Position numbers and translations under genes: made by a program | Assembly (NCBI GenBank): GCA_002500665.1 | Contig: DLRY01000038.1 | Coordinates: 41,715-105,714, forward strand | Source of the DNA: Opitutia bacterium UBA7876 | Lineage (GTDB): Bacteria; Verrucomicrobiota; Verrucomicrobiia; Opitutales; Seribacteraceae | Length of the DNA stretch: 64,000 nucleotides | Direction of reading: 5' to 3' | Shown here: positions 8,691 through 17,171 of the stretch, piece by piece | How the letters are laid out: each line of letters starts with the position of its first letter | Position numbering within the stretch: the first letter of the stretch is position 1 | Notes under the pieces: model-generated | Seen by the model: the letters and a program-made list of their open reading frames with translations, nothing else | Databases searched by the model: none | Told to the model about the DNA's origin: nothing

Positions 8691-9569
8691 CTAATTCGTG
8701 GGGACAAACAGTTCCTGCGGAATCTCAAGCCTGCGACCGAGCCCCTTAGGAGAGAACGATATGGGATCCAGATCCAGTCGAAGAGCGACGGAGAGGACTT
8801 CGAAACGAGTATTGGACAAATCGGTGCCATTTTTGCAGTCGAACCTCTTTACGATCCAGGTCGATTCGATTTTCTTGAGACTGTTGAGAATGAATGTCTT
8901 GACCGGAACGGAACGGCTCGAAAAAGTCTGTACACGAAGAGGAGCCTCGTAATCGTCGTCAAGAGCGAGTGTCACTCGATTCCAACCAGGGCGAGCCTCA
9001 CGTACCCATTCAGGCAGAGAAAAAGCATAAATGTGGGCGGGTCTCCCGGCAACCTTTCCTGATTTCTCGTAACGAGCTGCCCAGAAGACGAAGGGCATGA
9101 GAATGTCAAAAGGCGTCTGGTTCATGCCTTCAACCAGGGGAAGCAGCAGGTCCTTGTGCTCAAGCTTTAAACTCCGGGAAGATTCCTTCCGATAACGCCA
9201 AGCTTGAGGATCGGACGAGTTGTGGAGCAAGATGCTGACCGGCTCCCCGTCTTCCTCGCCCGAATCGAGATCGATCCTGCTTATCCCGTGCCCCAAAGAC
9301 GGACCCGAGATCAAGCCTTCCCTCGACGACTCATCTCCTCTTCTCGGCATATGTCTGAGCTTGAAGCGAAGGGCATAAGCCTGGTGGTGAACGCTTTGGT
9401 TCAGGTCCCGGACGAGAAAACTTCTGTAGCGTAAGAGACGGCGTTCCGCCTCGTCCTGATTCAGGACCTTTGCGAAACCACGAGCAGGGAAAGGACCCTT
9501 CGACAAAAGTTGCCCATCTGCAATGGCCAAGAAGGCCAAAATTAAACCAAGTAGGAAGACCTTGGTCAT
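8691..9569 (-). CDS. secreted LolA-like / outer-membrane lipoprotein-sorting-like protein
   Basis: Exported protein of 292 residues with an N-terminal signal sequence (MTKVFLLGLILAFLAIADG). The rest resembles the LolA-like family often annotated as outer membrane lipoprotein-sorting protein: FDILMPFVFWAARY, then GRPAHIY, a strand pair with LALDDDYEAPLRV, then VKTFIL and TWIVKRF. Such proteins bind lipids or lipoproteins in the periplasm, but the specific role of this subgroup is unknown. The ATG at 9569 is chosen because longer frames overlap secG and lack a signal peptide. It lies 13 nt after secG and is probably co-transcribed. Confidence 0.65.
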   Translation of the reverse strand: MTKVFLLGLILAFLAIADGQLLSKGPFPARGFAKVLNQDEAERRLLRYRSFLVRDLNQSVHHQAYALRFKLRHMPRRGDESSREGLISGPSLGHGISRIDLDSGEEDGEPVSILLHNSSDPQAWRYRKESSRSLKLEHKDLLLPLVEGMNQTPFDILMPFVFWAARYEKSGKVAGRPAHIYAFSLPEWVREARPGWNRVTLALDDDYEAPLRVQTFSSRSVPVKTFILNSLKKIESTWIVKRFDCKNGTDLSNTRFEVLSVALRLDLDPISFSPKGLGRRLEIPQELFVPTN

Positions 9570-9582
9570 CGAGCTCCTCACG

Positions 9583-10074
9583 CTATTGCGGAGAAGAGTT
9601 CGAGTCCGGGGAATCGGGCGCGGGGGTAATGGGTTGCGGAACCGGAGCGACGGGTGGGATATCCTCGGGTCCTTGGGCGGGAGGAGGTGGAAGCGAAGGT
9701 GGTTGGTCGGAAGGGGGAGCTGGCGGAACCGGGGGCAGGGTAGAGGAGTCGGGTCCGGGAACATCGGAAAGAGTACCCGAGCCAGAGCCATCGTCATCCG
9801 AGATAACGGGAGTAGTACCGCTTCTAAGGGGGACATCGAAGTCAGCTGCTTCGTTCTGGTAGAGAGCGTAGAGCGCAAAAGCCAAAATGAAGAAGCCTAG
9901 GATGCCCCAGACCGTCATCTTGGTCAATTGTGCGGCGGAGCCGGCCCCCAAGACCTGGTCGGCGGCGCCACCACCGAGAGCGGATCCCATTCCGCCTGAG
10001 GTTCGCTGAATCATGATCAGCATAACGATGACGAAACAAAGGAAAATAAGGAGAAGCGTAAGGAAAATGATCAT
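9583..10074 (-). CDS. secG: SecG preprotein translocase subunit with proline-rich C-terminal extension
   Basis: Auxiliary subunit of the SecYEG translocon. The core has two membrane helices (about residues 2-24 and 53-72) flanking the SecG signature IQRTSGGMGSALGGG and the LTKMT loop. After residue 75 the protein continues for nearly 90 residues of Pro/Ser/Asp-rich low-complexity sequence, which most SecG proteins (about 75-110 residues) lack. In the usual SecG topology this tail would be periplasmic. A TATAGT -10-like element lies at 10094-10099 on this strand. It follows parB. Confidence 0.9.
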   Translation of the reverse strand: MIIFLTLLLIFLCFVIVMLIMIQRTSGGMGSALGGGAADQVLGAGSAAQLTKMTVWGILGFFILAFALYALYQNEAADFDVPLRSGTTPVISDDDGSGSGTLSDVPGPDSSTLPPVPPAPPSDQPPSLPPPPAQGPEDIPPVAPVPQPITPAPDSPDSNSSPQ

Positions 10075-10141
10075 TTCGAGAAAACAGAAACATACTATAA
10101 TGCCTCTTTACCGCGAAAAAGGCAATCCTCTTTGCGCAGGC

Positions 10142-11104
10142 CTACGCCTCGAGGGCAGAAAGAATCCTTTCCAGATCCTCCTGATTCTCAAAGGCGAGTG
10201 TAATCCTCCCTTTGCCCGATGGACCAGACTTGATGGAAACCCGACGCCCAAGAGAAGCCTCGGCCGCCTCGGCAAGAGGAAGGTACCTGTCCCCATTGGG
10301 TCCGTCTGTTCTCCCTGTAATCCCAGCCCGACCGGGGTTGCGGATTTCTTCAACCGCCTTCTCACATTGGCGGACGGTCCATTGATCGCGGACGGCTCGT
10401 TTGCCAAGATTGAGTCTGGTCGCCACGTCGGGCAAACCCAAGAGAGCCTTGGCGTGCCCCATGGAAAGCTTGCCTGAGGCCAGCAGGCCCTTGAGCTCGT
10501 CGTCGAGCTGAAGCAAGCGAATCAAGTTAGTGACGTACACCCGGCTTTTGCCCAACCGCTCGGCCACCTTGGCTTGGGTAAGCCCAAAGTCTTGGACGAG
10601 AGATTGGCAGCCCATTGCCTCCTCAAGTGGATTGAGTCCCTCACGCTGCAAGTTCTCGATCAGCGAAAGACTTGCGGATGAAAGTTCGCTGGCAGACAGC
10701 ACGCGCGCAAGAATGGTTTTGCGACCCAGCAACTCGTGGGCCCGCCATCTTCTTTCCCCAGCGATCAACTCGAAGGAATCACCCGACCTCCTAACTACGA
10801 CGGGTTGCAGGAGTCCCTCCGACTTGATGCTGTCGGCCAATTCCCGTATCGCTTCCGGATCGACCGTCTTGCGAGGCTGATGTGGGTTGGGAACCAGATC
10901 TCCAAGGGCAATTTCTAAAAGCTTCTCAGCCCGGTCTTCCGCCTCGGGTGTGGGGCGACCGTTACCGTTCGATTCTCGGGAAACTGGCGACGACTTGGTC
11001 CGATCCGAATGGGGAGCAGGTTCCTCAGACACTCCAGGACCGCCTGCACCCCCCGCAATGAGGCTTCCCAAACCTCGGCCCAACCTTGACGCCGTTTTCG
11101 CCAC
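10142..11104 (-). CDS. parB: ParB chromosome-partitioning protein
   Basis: DNA-binding CTPase that loads at parS and partners with ParA. It is 320 residues from a GTG start at 11104, which gives the canonical opening AKTASRLGRGLGSLI; AAGG lies 3 nt upstream and the LysM gene stop is 4 nt away. Features are PNPHQPRK, the CTP-binding GERRWRA motif, ENLQREGLNPLEEA, the helix-turn-helix LTQAKVAERLGKSRVYVTN, and a C-terminal dimerisation segment. No parA and no obvious parS palindrome were seen in the window. Confidence 0.95.
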   Translation of the reverse strand: MAKTASRLGRGLGSLIAGGAGGPGVSEEPAPHSDRTKSSPVSRESNGNGRPTPEAEDRAEKLLEIALGDLVPNPHQPRKTVDPEAIRELADSIKSEGLLQPVVVRRSGDSFELIAGERRWRAHELLGRKTILARVLSASELSSASLSLIENLQREGLNPLEEAMGCQSLVQDFGLTQAKVAERLGKSRVYVTNLIRLLQLDDELKGLLASGKLSMGHAKALLGLPDVATRLNLGKRAVRDQWTVRQCEKAVEEIRNPGRAGITGRTDGPNGDRYLPLAEAAEASLGRRVSIKSGPSGKGRITLAFENQEDLERILSALEA

Positions 11105-11108
11105 GACC

Positions 11109-11753
11109 TTATTTCTGGGGAACGAACAATTCTTTGCCAACGAAGACCTTGGTTGGGTCGCTAATCCGGTTGGAATCGATGATCCACTTGATCTTGGAAC
11201 TGTACTTGACCGCGATGCTGCTGACGGTTTCACCTTTCTCCACCTTATGGACGAATCCGTTCTTTGGGTAGTCCGTGGAAAATGAGTCCCCCGAAGCACC
11301 ACCCGGCGAAGGCCCGTTAACTTGGGAAAAAGCCGCGTTCATCTCGGCAATCAGATCCTTGAGCTTCTTGTCGAAGTTCTTTTGCAAGGCGATTTGCTCC
11401 TTTTCGCCCTGAGTGGCGCGCCTTTCCAGCGACTGGAGGCGAGCATCCATCTGTCGGGAGAGTCCATGGGCATCTCCCGAGGTCGAGTTCTGGCGCCGGG
11501 TAAGTTGCTCGACGGAGACCCGAAGTTGGGCGTTCTCACGTCGCAGGAGCTCCACTTCCGTCCTCAAGCCCGCAAGCTCTCTGGAGACGAGTTCCATATC
11601 CTGCTTCATGTTTGCGAACTGCACGTTGACGTTCGCGGAGGCTTCCTGGAAAAAAAAGGGAACGCACCCACAAGTGAGTACAATAAGCTTTAAGAAAGCA
11701 GGCACGAACAAGCCAAAAACCTGCGAGAAAATGATCCTCAAGATATCCACCAC
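11109..11753 (-). CDS. LysM-domain protein with coiled coil
   Basis: Protein of 214 residues from a GTG start (AGGG upstream). The N-terminus is hydrophobic (about residues 4-35) and looks like a signal or anchor. The middle (about 45-130) is a heptad-rich coiled coil of Leu, Glu and Arg. The C-terminus is one LysM peptidoglycan-binding domain: VEKGETVSSIAVKYSSKIKWI...VFVGKELFVP. It probably sits in the periplasm attached to the cell wall. The coiled-coil-plus-LysM plan is like other envelope scaffold proteins, but no specific function is known. The start is uncertain. Confidence 0.75.
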   Translation of the reverse strand: MVDILRIIFSQVFGLFVPAFLKLIVLTCGCVPFFFQEASANVNVQFANMKQDMELVSRELAGLRTEVELLRRENAQLRVSVEQLTRRQNSTSGDAHGLSRQMDARLQSLERRATQGEKEQIALQKNFDKKLKDLIAEMNAAFSQVNGPSPGGASGDSFSTDYPKNGFVHKVEKGETVSSIAVKYSSKIKWIIDSNRISDPTKVFVGKELFVPQK

Positions 11754-11809
11754 ATCCCTAAACGTACTGAATTCGAGGGCGGAAGCAAGAAATCTTTTAG
11801 GTATCTGGT

Positions 11810-12796
11810 CTACTTTTTTCGAGAAACCATGAGATCCGGCATAGGCTCGGAGGGAAGGACGGTTCCATTGGGCAAATCGAAACCACGCAGAAAATCAGCC
11901 GCCGGCAACATCCTCCCCCCCGGTCTCTGCAATTCTCGAACAAGGATGCAAGCCTCACCAGTACCGAGCCAAAGGTTGAACTCCTCGTCGCAGAAAACTT
12001 CACCCGGAAGAAGGGTTTTATCCGGTGCCCCGACCAAGCATTCCCCAAGACGGATCCTTTGCTCGTCGAAAGGGAAACTTAAACCTGGCCAAGCTCGGAA
12101 GGCTCGAGCTCTGTCGACCAAAACCTGCGAGGGAGAATTGAAATCCATGTGACCATCCTCCTTGCCGAGCTTGCGGCAATAGGTGGCCAGTTTTTCATCC
12201 TGGAAAACTTCTTCTGCCCGGCGTTCGAGAATCGGCTCGAGGTTTCTCTGCACGAGGGGTATGCAGGCTTGGGCAATCTTTCCCCTCAAATCGGAACCGG
12301 TTTCATGGTGATCAATGGCTATGCGCTCGAAGTCGAGGACTGGACCGGAATCCATCCTCGGGACGACCCGCATGAGCGTGACCCCCGTTTCCCTTTCGCC
12401 CATTGCGATGGCAGTCTCTATGGGAGATGCCCCCCGGTAGGAAGGAAGGAGGGAGGCATGTAGGTTGAAGCAACCAAAGGGAGGGAACTCAAGGAACTCA
12501 CGTCCAAGGATGTGTCCATAAGCCATAACCATGACCATGTCCACCTGCCGAGCTTGCAACCACCGGACGTCTTCCGCACCGGGCTTAAGCGGGTCACGGC
12601 AGGGAATGTCTTGCCCTAGAGCCCATTCCTTGACCGGATTCATTCGAACCTTTCGCCCTCGGCCCGACTTTCGGTCCGGTTGGGTCAGCACGGCGACGAC
12701 GGAAGGGTTGCCTGGTACGCCTAACATGGAACGAAGGAACGGCAGGGCGATTTCATCCGAGCCGAAGAAGGCGATCCTATTCGTATTGCGTTCCAT
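11810..12796 (-). CDS. fmt: methionyl-tRNA formyltransferase
   Basis: Transfers the formyl group of 10-formyl-tetrahydrofolate to initiator Met-tRNA. At 328 residues it is normal length. The catalytic triad is visible: Asn111 and His113 in NLHAS, and Asp149 in RMDSG, with the SLLPSYRGASPI loop at 115-126. The N-terminal FFGSDEIALPFL and the C-terminal OB-like domain (ARAFRAWPG...) are complete. A 6-bp inverted repeat (12798-12810) lies directly before the ATG. The upstream der terminator indicates that fmt has its own promoter. The LysM gene follows after 56 nt. Confidence 0.95.
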   Translation of the reverse strand: MERNTNRIAFFGSDEIALPFLRSMLGVPGNPSVVAVLTQPDRKSGRGRKVRMNPVKEWALGQDIPCRDPLKPGAEDVRWLQARQVDMVMVMAYGHILGREFLEFPPFGCFNLHASLLPSYRGASPIETAIAMGERETGVTLMRVVPRMDSGPVLDFERIAIDHHETGSDLRGKIAQACIPLVQRNLEPILERRAEEVFQDEKLATYCRKLGKEDGHMDFNSPSQVLVDRARAFRAWPGLSFPFDEQRIRLGECLVGAPDKTLLPGEVFCDEEFNLWLGTGEACILVRELQRPGGRMLPAADFLRGFDLPNGTVLPSEPMPDLMVSRKK

Positions 12797-12851
12797 TAAT
12801 GACTGTCATTCTTTAGCCTGAATAAGGACTTTGGCACAACGAAAATGACGC

Positions 12852-12874
12852 AAAAAAAGCCGCCCCGGGCGGCT
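12852..12874 (-). terminator. rho-independent terminator of der
   Basis: On the minus strand AGCCGCC pairs with GGCGGCT (7 bp, 3-nt loop), followed directly by a run of seven T. It lies 26 nt after the der stop codon and before fmt on the same strand, so it separates the two transcription units. This is the clearest intrinsic terminator in the window. Confidence 0.9.
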
Positions 12875-12899
12875 CTCGTTCAAAGGTACGAAAATCTTA

Positions 12900-14300
12900 C
12901 TACTTCTTTTCCTCCTTGTACCTGGCTTCCTTCCCGGCAAGGGAAAACTTAAGCGGACAACCAGAGAGTCCGAACTCTCGCTGTATGCCCTTCTCCAAGT
13001 AACGCTTGTACTGGTCGTTCAAACGCTCCTCGCGGTTGCAGAACAACTTGATCCGGAAAGGACGGTTCTCAACCTGCACGGCATAGAAGACCTTGAAGCG
13101 CTTACCCTTTATCTTGGCCGGAGGACGGTGTTCCCACATGTCTCCGATCAGCTTATTCAGGGATGATGTGGAGATCGACTTGTCCATACGGGCGTCGAGG
13201 TCCCGGGCGACCTGGAGGAAATCATCGATCGAATAGCCGGTAGCGGCGGAAACGAAGGAAACGGGGGAATCGGGAAGGAAGAAAAGCTCCTTGCGGATGG
13301 ACTTGAGGTAACTCTTGCGGAAATCCTTCTCATCCTCATACCCGGGCAAGGGGTCCCTGCGGAAGCTTTCCAGAGCCAGGTCCCATTTATTGACCAAGAT
13401 GGAAAGAGCTCGGCCTTCCTCGAGGACGTGGTGAGCCATCACTTTGTCCTGCTTGGTCACGCCCTCGCGGGCATCCAGAACGAGGAATACGACGTCTACC
13501 GATTCCACCGCATGCTTGGTCCGAACGGCGGAGAAATAATCAAGTGAGGAATCAATCCGCTTCCGGCGCTTGAGCCCGGCGGTATCGTAAAGCCGAAACC
13601 TCCAAGGCTCCTCCTGACCCTCCGCCTCATAGTCGAGATCAAGTTCAACAGTTTCCCGGGTCGTACCCGGCACGTCGCTGACGATGAGGCGATCCATATT
13701 CAGCAAGCGGTTGCAAAGGGACGACTTACCCACGTTGGGTCGACCAATGAAAGCAATCCTGGTCCGGGGGTCCGAATCATCCGAACGGACGGGTGGAGCG
13801 GGAGGAAGCGTTTGCGCAATGGCTGAAACCAGATCCTGAATACCCAGTCCGTGCTCGGCGGAAATAGGGATGGTTTGCTCGAAGCCCAGGCGGGCGAAAT
13901 CGGAAACTGATTCCGTACGTTCCATATCATCCAGCTTGTTCACGACGAGGAGCGGGGTCTTCCCCATTTTCCTGAACTTTACGGCCAGGGTTTCATCGAG
14001 CGGAACGAGTCCATCCCTGCCATCGACCACGAAAAGGAGGAGGTCGGCGGCCAAGATGGCGAAATCGGCCTGGTCCTCTGTTGCCTGCTGGATTTCGGTC
14101 GGGGTCATCTCGGGCAACATCCCGATTCCTCCCGTATCCATGAGGACGTATCCCTCCGGACTGTCGGCCACCACTACGTCGCGGGTAACGCCGGGCCGGT
14201 CGTGGACGATTGAAATTCGACGCCCGGCAAGCCGGTTGAACAAACGGCTTTTGCCGACGTTCGGTCGACCGACTATGGCAACGCTTTGCGTAAAGCTCAT
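12900..14300 (-). CDS. der: ribosome biogenesis GTPase Der (EngA)
   Basis: Double-GTPase-domain protein required for 50S ribosomal subunit assembly; 466 residues from ATG 14300. It has G1 motifs GRPNVGKS in both domains (SRLFN first, SSLCN second), DRPGVTRD and DVPGTTRE switch regions, DTGG and DTAG, NKLDD and NKWD, and a C-terminal KH-like domain (IKGKRFKVFYAVQ...NRPFRIKLFCNR). A longer frame to 14495 overlaps the aminotransferase and is not used. A strong terminator follows it. Confidence 0.96.
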   Translation of the reverse strand: MSFTQSVAIVGRPNVGKSRLFNRLAGRRISIVHDRPGVTRDVVVADSPEGYVLMDTGGIGMLPEMTPTEIQQATEDQADFAILAADLLLFVVDGRDGLVPLDETLAVKFRKMGKTPLLVVNKLDDMERTESVSDFARLGFEQTIPISAEHGLGIQDLVSAIAQTLPPAPPVRSDDSDPRTRIAFIGRPNVGKSSLCNRLLNMDRLIVSDVPGTTRETVELDLDYEAEGQEEPWRFRLYDTAGLKRRKRIDSSLDYFSAVRTKHAVESVDVVFLVLDAREGVTKQDKVMAHHVLEEGRALSILVNKWDLALESFRRDPLPGYEDEKDFRKSYLKSIRKELFFLPDSPVSFVSAATGYSIDDFLQVARDLDARMDKSISTSSLNKLIGDMWEHRPPAKIKGKRFKVFYAVQVENRPFRIKLFCNREERLNDQYKRYLEKGIQREFGLSGCPLKFSLAGKEARYKEEKK

Positions 14301-14337
14301 TTTTTGGAAAAGGGAAGGAGAAAAGTTCCTGCCCGTC

Positions 14338-15531
14338 CTAGACCGCCTCTTCGCTCTTGCCTTCCGAGGCGAGCCTTGCGAGGAAGGACTCCATCCGGTC
14401 GGTTGCCTCGACGAGGTTTTCGTAGGAAGTTGAAAAGCTAACCCTGACGTGACCTTTTCCATGCGACCCGAAGGCGGTCCCCGGCACCACCGCAACCTCC
14501 TTCTCGCGGAGGAGGCGATGGCAGAAATCCACTTCGTTCAAACCAGTTGCAGCAACCTCGGGAAAGGCATAGAAGGATCCCCGGGGAAGATGACAGGACA
14601 AGCCCATCTCATTGAACCGGCGAACCACGAAATCCCGTCGGCGGCAGTATTGCTCCTTCATTCGCTCTACCTCGGGGGAACCATGGGTAAGAGCCTCGAT
14701 GGCGGCTTCCTGACTGAGGATCGGGGCGCACATCATGCAATATTGATGAATCTTCATCATGGCATCGATCAGCCAATCGGGACCACAGGCAAAACCAACC
14801 CGGAAGCCCGTCATGGCGAAAGCCTTGGAAAAACCATGCAGAAGAAGGGTTCTCTCCTTCATGCCGGGCAGGGAAGCCAAGCTGAAGTGCTCGCCCTCGT
14901 AGGTCAGTTCGGCATAAATTTCGTCGCTGATTACGATCAAGTCCTTCTCCACCGCGAAATTGGCCAACCGCTCGAGCTTTTCACGGTCCGCGGTTCCTCC
15001 GGTCGGGTTGGTCGGAAAGTTTAGCAGGAGAACCTTGCAACCGGGCTCCCAGGCTCGCTCGAAGGCCTCGGGATCAAGAGCGAAGGAATTCTCCGGTGAA
15101 GTGCCTACGGGAATAGCCTCGCCGAAGGCCAGAGTAACGCTCGGAGCATAGGACACGTAGCAGGGCTCATGATAAAGAACCTTGTCCCCGGGGTTCAGGA
15201 TGGCCCGTAGCGAAACGTCTATCGCCTCGGACACCCCGACCGTGACGAGAATCTCGTCCGCAGGATCGTAATCGGGCCCGAAAAAGGAGGATACGTAACG
15301 GGAAATTTCCTTTCTCAGGGAAAGAAGCCCGCGGTTGTCGGTATAAGATGTCCGTCCCTTCTCAAGAGCGAAGATGGAAGCCTCCCGAATTTTCCAGGGA
15401 GTAATGAAATCCGGCTCCCCGATACCGAGAGAGATGGCATGCGGCATTTCCGAAACGATTGCGAAAAAGTCGCGGATGCCGGAGCGAGGCAACCCCCTTA
15501 CGTGGTCTGCAACGTATGATTCGGGATTCAT
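14338..15531 (-). CDS. class I/II pyridoxal-phosphate aminotransferase
   Basis: PLP-dependent aminotransferase of 397 residues. Key residues are GIGEPDF near the N-terminus, NPTG at 175-178, SDEIY at 202-206, the PLP lysine Lys236 in HGFSKAFAMTGFR, and the substrate-binding Arg in HVRVSFS. The start lies 3 nt after the stop of an Lrp/AsnC-type regulator gene, an arrangement known for amino-acid aminotransferases with their own sensor. The substrate is probably an aromatic or branched amino acid or aspartate, but cannot be fixed. der follows after 37 nt and may share the transcript. Confidence 0.88.
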   Translation of the reverse strand: MNPESYVADHVRGLPRSGIRDFFAIVSEMPHAISLGIGEPDFITPWKIREASIFALEKGRTSYTDNRGLLSLRKEISRYVSSFFGPDYDPADEILVTVGVSEAIDVSLRAILNPGDKVLYHEPCYVSYAPSVTLAFGEAIPVGTSPENSFALDPEAFERAWEPGCKVLLLNFPTNPTGGTADREKLERLANFAVEKDLIVISDEIYAELTYEGEHFSLASLPGMKERTLLLHGFSKAFAMTGFRVGFACGPDWLIDAMMKIHQYCMMCAPILSQEAAIEALTHGSPEVERMKEQYCRRRDFVVRRFNEMGLSCHLPRGSFYAFPEVAATGLNEVDFCHRLLREKEVAVVPGTAFGSHGKGHVRVSFSTSYENLVEATDRMESFLARLASEGKSEEAV

Positions 15532-15534
15532 AGC

Positions 15535-16017
15535 CTATGGACTGACCGATGGTTTCTGCTCGCCCTTGCCTTCATGAACGAGAAGATGGCTCTGTTCCTT
15601 GTAGGGACGGAGGAGAAAGTGGGTGGCCGTTGAAAGAACGCCTTCGATAGTGGCCAACCTCTCGGAAATAAAGAGTGCAACCGAGTTGAGGTTCTTCCCC
15701 GAAACGAATACCAGCAGATCGTAGCCTCCCGACATCAGGTAGCAGGATTCCACTTCGTCGAACTTTGATATGCGGAGGGCCATGCGGTCGAACCCGCCTT
15801 CCCTTTCGGGACTGATCTTGACCTCGATCACTGCCCTTACTTTCTCAGGATCGGCCTTTTCAGGATTTAGTATGGGCATCCAGCCCAGGATGGTCTCGTT
15901 ACTCTTCAGTTCCTCAAGCTCACGCTCTACCTCCTCCTTGTCCCGGCCAAGAATCTTGGCCAGTTGCTCGGGACGAGGATCAGCGGTCTCAAGAAGCAAA
16001 GGTATCAAGCTGCTCAT
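15535..16017 (-). CDS. Lrp/AsnC family transcriptional regulator
   Basis: Feast/famine-type regulator of 160 residues. The N-terminal winged HTH (about 1-55) has PEQLAKILGRDKEEVERELEELKSN..., followed by the ligand-sensing RAM domain (about 60-145) with VIEVKISPE, YLMSGGYDLLVFV and the conserved GVLSTATHFLL. The short acidic/basic tail is not conserved. It is immediately upstream of an aminotransferase gene, so it likely senses an amino acid and controls that gene. Confidence 0.88.
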   Translation of the reverse strand: MSSLIPLLLETADPRPEQLAKILGRDKEEVERELEELKSNETILGWMPILNPEKADPEKVRAVIEVKISPEREGGFDRMALRISKFDEVESCYLMSGGYDLLVFVSGKNLNSVALFISERLATIEGVLSTATHFLLRPYKEQSHLLVHEGKGEQKPSVSP

Positions 16018-16074
16018 AATTGGCCTTATCCTATGAAAGAGAGAGGAATGGGTAAAGAATCAAAGCAGGGAATC

Positions 16075-16629
16075 CTATTCGCCCAGATACAGGAGAAGAT
16101 TGAAGATGGCATTGAGGGCAAGGGAATGAGTGATCTTGCCCTCACGGGCCAAGTTCCGCAATTCGGCAAGAGGCACAAGTACGCTCTCCAGTTCTTCATG
16201 GGGGTCGAAGGAAGTATCCGAGGTTTTCTCCGCCCCCTCGACCAGAAGAAAGTGACAGCGGTTGGACATGATCGCGGGATTCGGACGCACGGAACCGATG
16301 AGCGTGGATTTCATGCCCGTAAATCCGGTTTCCTCGAGCAATTCACGCTCCCCTGCAAGAACCGGGCTTTCCCCCTTCTCGATTACTCCTCCCGGGGGCT
16401 CAAGGGAAAATTCCTCCGTGCCGAACCGGAATTGGCGGACTAGGAGAAGCTCACGCGAACCGGTGAGGGCAAGCACGTTGACCCAGTCGCTGGTATCGAG
16501 AACGAAAAAGTCCCCCTCCTTTTCGTCGGAGCGTCTGAGAAACCTGCTCTTGCGGACTTCGAAAATGCGGCAGTCCGCATGCAGATCGTCCTGCATCCTC
16601 TGCCATGAACTGAGGCCTCCCGTCGTCAT
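16075..16629 (-). CDS. NUDIX hydrolase, ADP-ribose/NDP-sugar pyrophosphatase type
   Basis: Mg2+-dependent pyrophosphohydrolase of 184 residues. The Nudix box is complete: Gly81-x5-Glu87-x7-Arg95-Glu96-x2-Glu99-Glu100-x-Gly102. The preceding VLALTGSRELLLVRQFRFG and LEPPGG fit the ADP-ribose pyrophosphatase group. The ATG at 16629 overlaps the gmhB stop (ATGA), which makes it preferable to an in-frame ATG 33 bases further upstream. Third gene of the heptose operon hldA-gmhB-nudix; a role in clearing nucleotide-sugar by-products is possible but inferred. Confidence 0.85.
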   Translation of the reverse strand: MTTGGLSSWQRMQDDLHADCRIFEVRKSRFLRRSDEKEGDFFVLDTSDWVNVLALTGSRELLLVRQFRFGTEEFSLEPPGGVIEKGESPVLAGERELLEETGFTGMKSTLIGSVRPNPAIMSNRCHFLLVEGAEKTSDTSFDPHEELESVLVPLAELRNLAREGKITHSLALNAIFNLLLYLGE

Positions 16630-17171
16630 TCCCTCAAGTTCAGGGACTGGCTCGCAAAACAAGGCAGGTCGGGATGGATGGATACTTCGGAGGCGTTGGC
16701 CCGAGATCGAACTTCATCGTCAATAGGCTTGCCCGTCTCGACCAGAGCTGCCCGCATGCCGGCCGACAAGCCCGTTTCGGCATCCACCCATTTATCGCCC
16801 ACCATCCAACACTCGGATGGGCTCAATTCTAGCTTGCCCATGGTCTCTGTCTCGAATCGGGACGACGGCTTGCGATACCCTGTCGTATCTCCCGGCAACT
16901 CTGGGGCAATACATATGTCGTCAAAAAAATCCATCGGCAAACCATACATTTCAAGCATCCTGAGGTTGCAGGAGCGAACGTCTTCCCAGTCGAAGTATCC
17001 GCGCCCGATCCCGGACTGGTTGGTGTGCAGGAAAACCCCATAACCCGCCTCTTGGATTCTCAGAAGTGCTTCCCCCACTCCGGCTATGACTTCAATATCT
17101 TCAGGGTTCTTCAGGTAATGTGCATCCCTAATCAAGGTTCCATCCCGATCAAGAAAAACGGCTCGTTTCAT
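16626..17171 (-). CDS. gmhB: D-glycero-D-manno-heptose-1,7-bisphosphate 7-phosphatase
   Basis: HAD-superfamily phosphatase (subclass IIIA) of the ADP-heptose pathway for LPS core synthesis; 181 residues. It has FLDRDGTLI with the nucleophile Asp8 and acid/base Asp10, TNQSGIGRGYF, a KPSS segment for the lysine motif, and VGDKWVDAETG for the metal-binding acids. The usual four-Cys Zn loop is not present; one Cys and no CxH pattern is seen in the DDICIAPELPGD stretch. The ATG abuts the hldA stop codon directly, strongly supporting heptose function. The alternative is histidinol-phosphatase-like HAD, less likely here. Confidence 0.85.
   Translation of the reverse strand: MKRAVFLDRDGTLIRDAHYLKNPEDIEVIAGVGEALLRIQEAGYGVFLHTNQSGIGRGYFDWEDVRSCNLRMLEMYGLPMDFFDDICIAPELPGDTTGYRKPSSRFETETMGKLELSPSECWMVGDKWVDAETGLSAGMRAALVETGKPIDDEVRSRANASEVSIHPDLPCFASQSLNLRE

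Noticed and set aside
12798..12810. Perfect 6-bp inverted repeat AATGAC-T-GTCATT before fmt
   Set aside because: Too short to claim an operator; it could form by chance, so it is only mentioned in the fmt entry.
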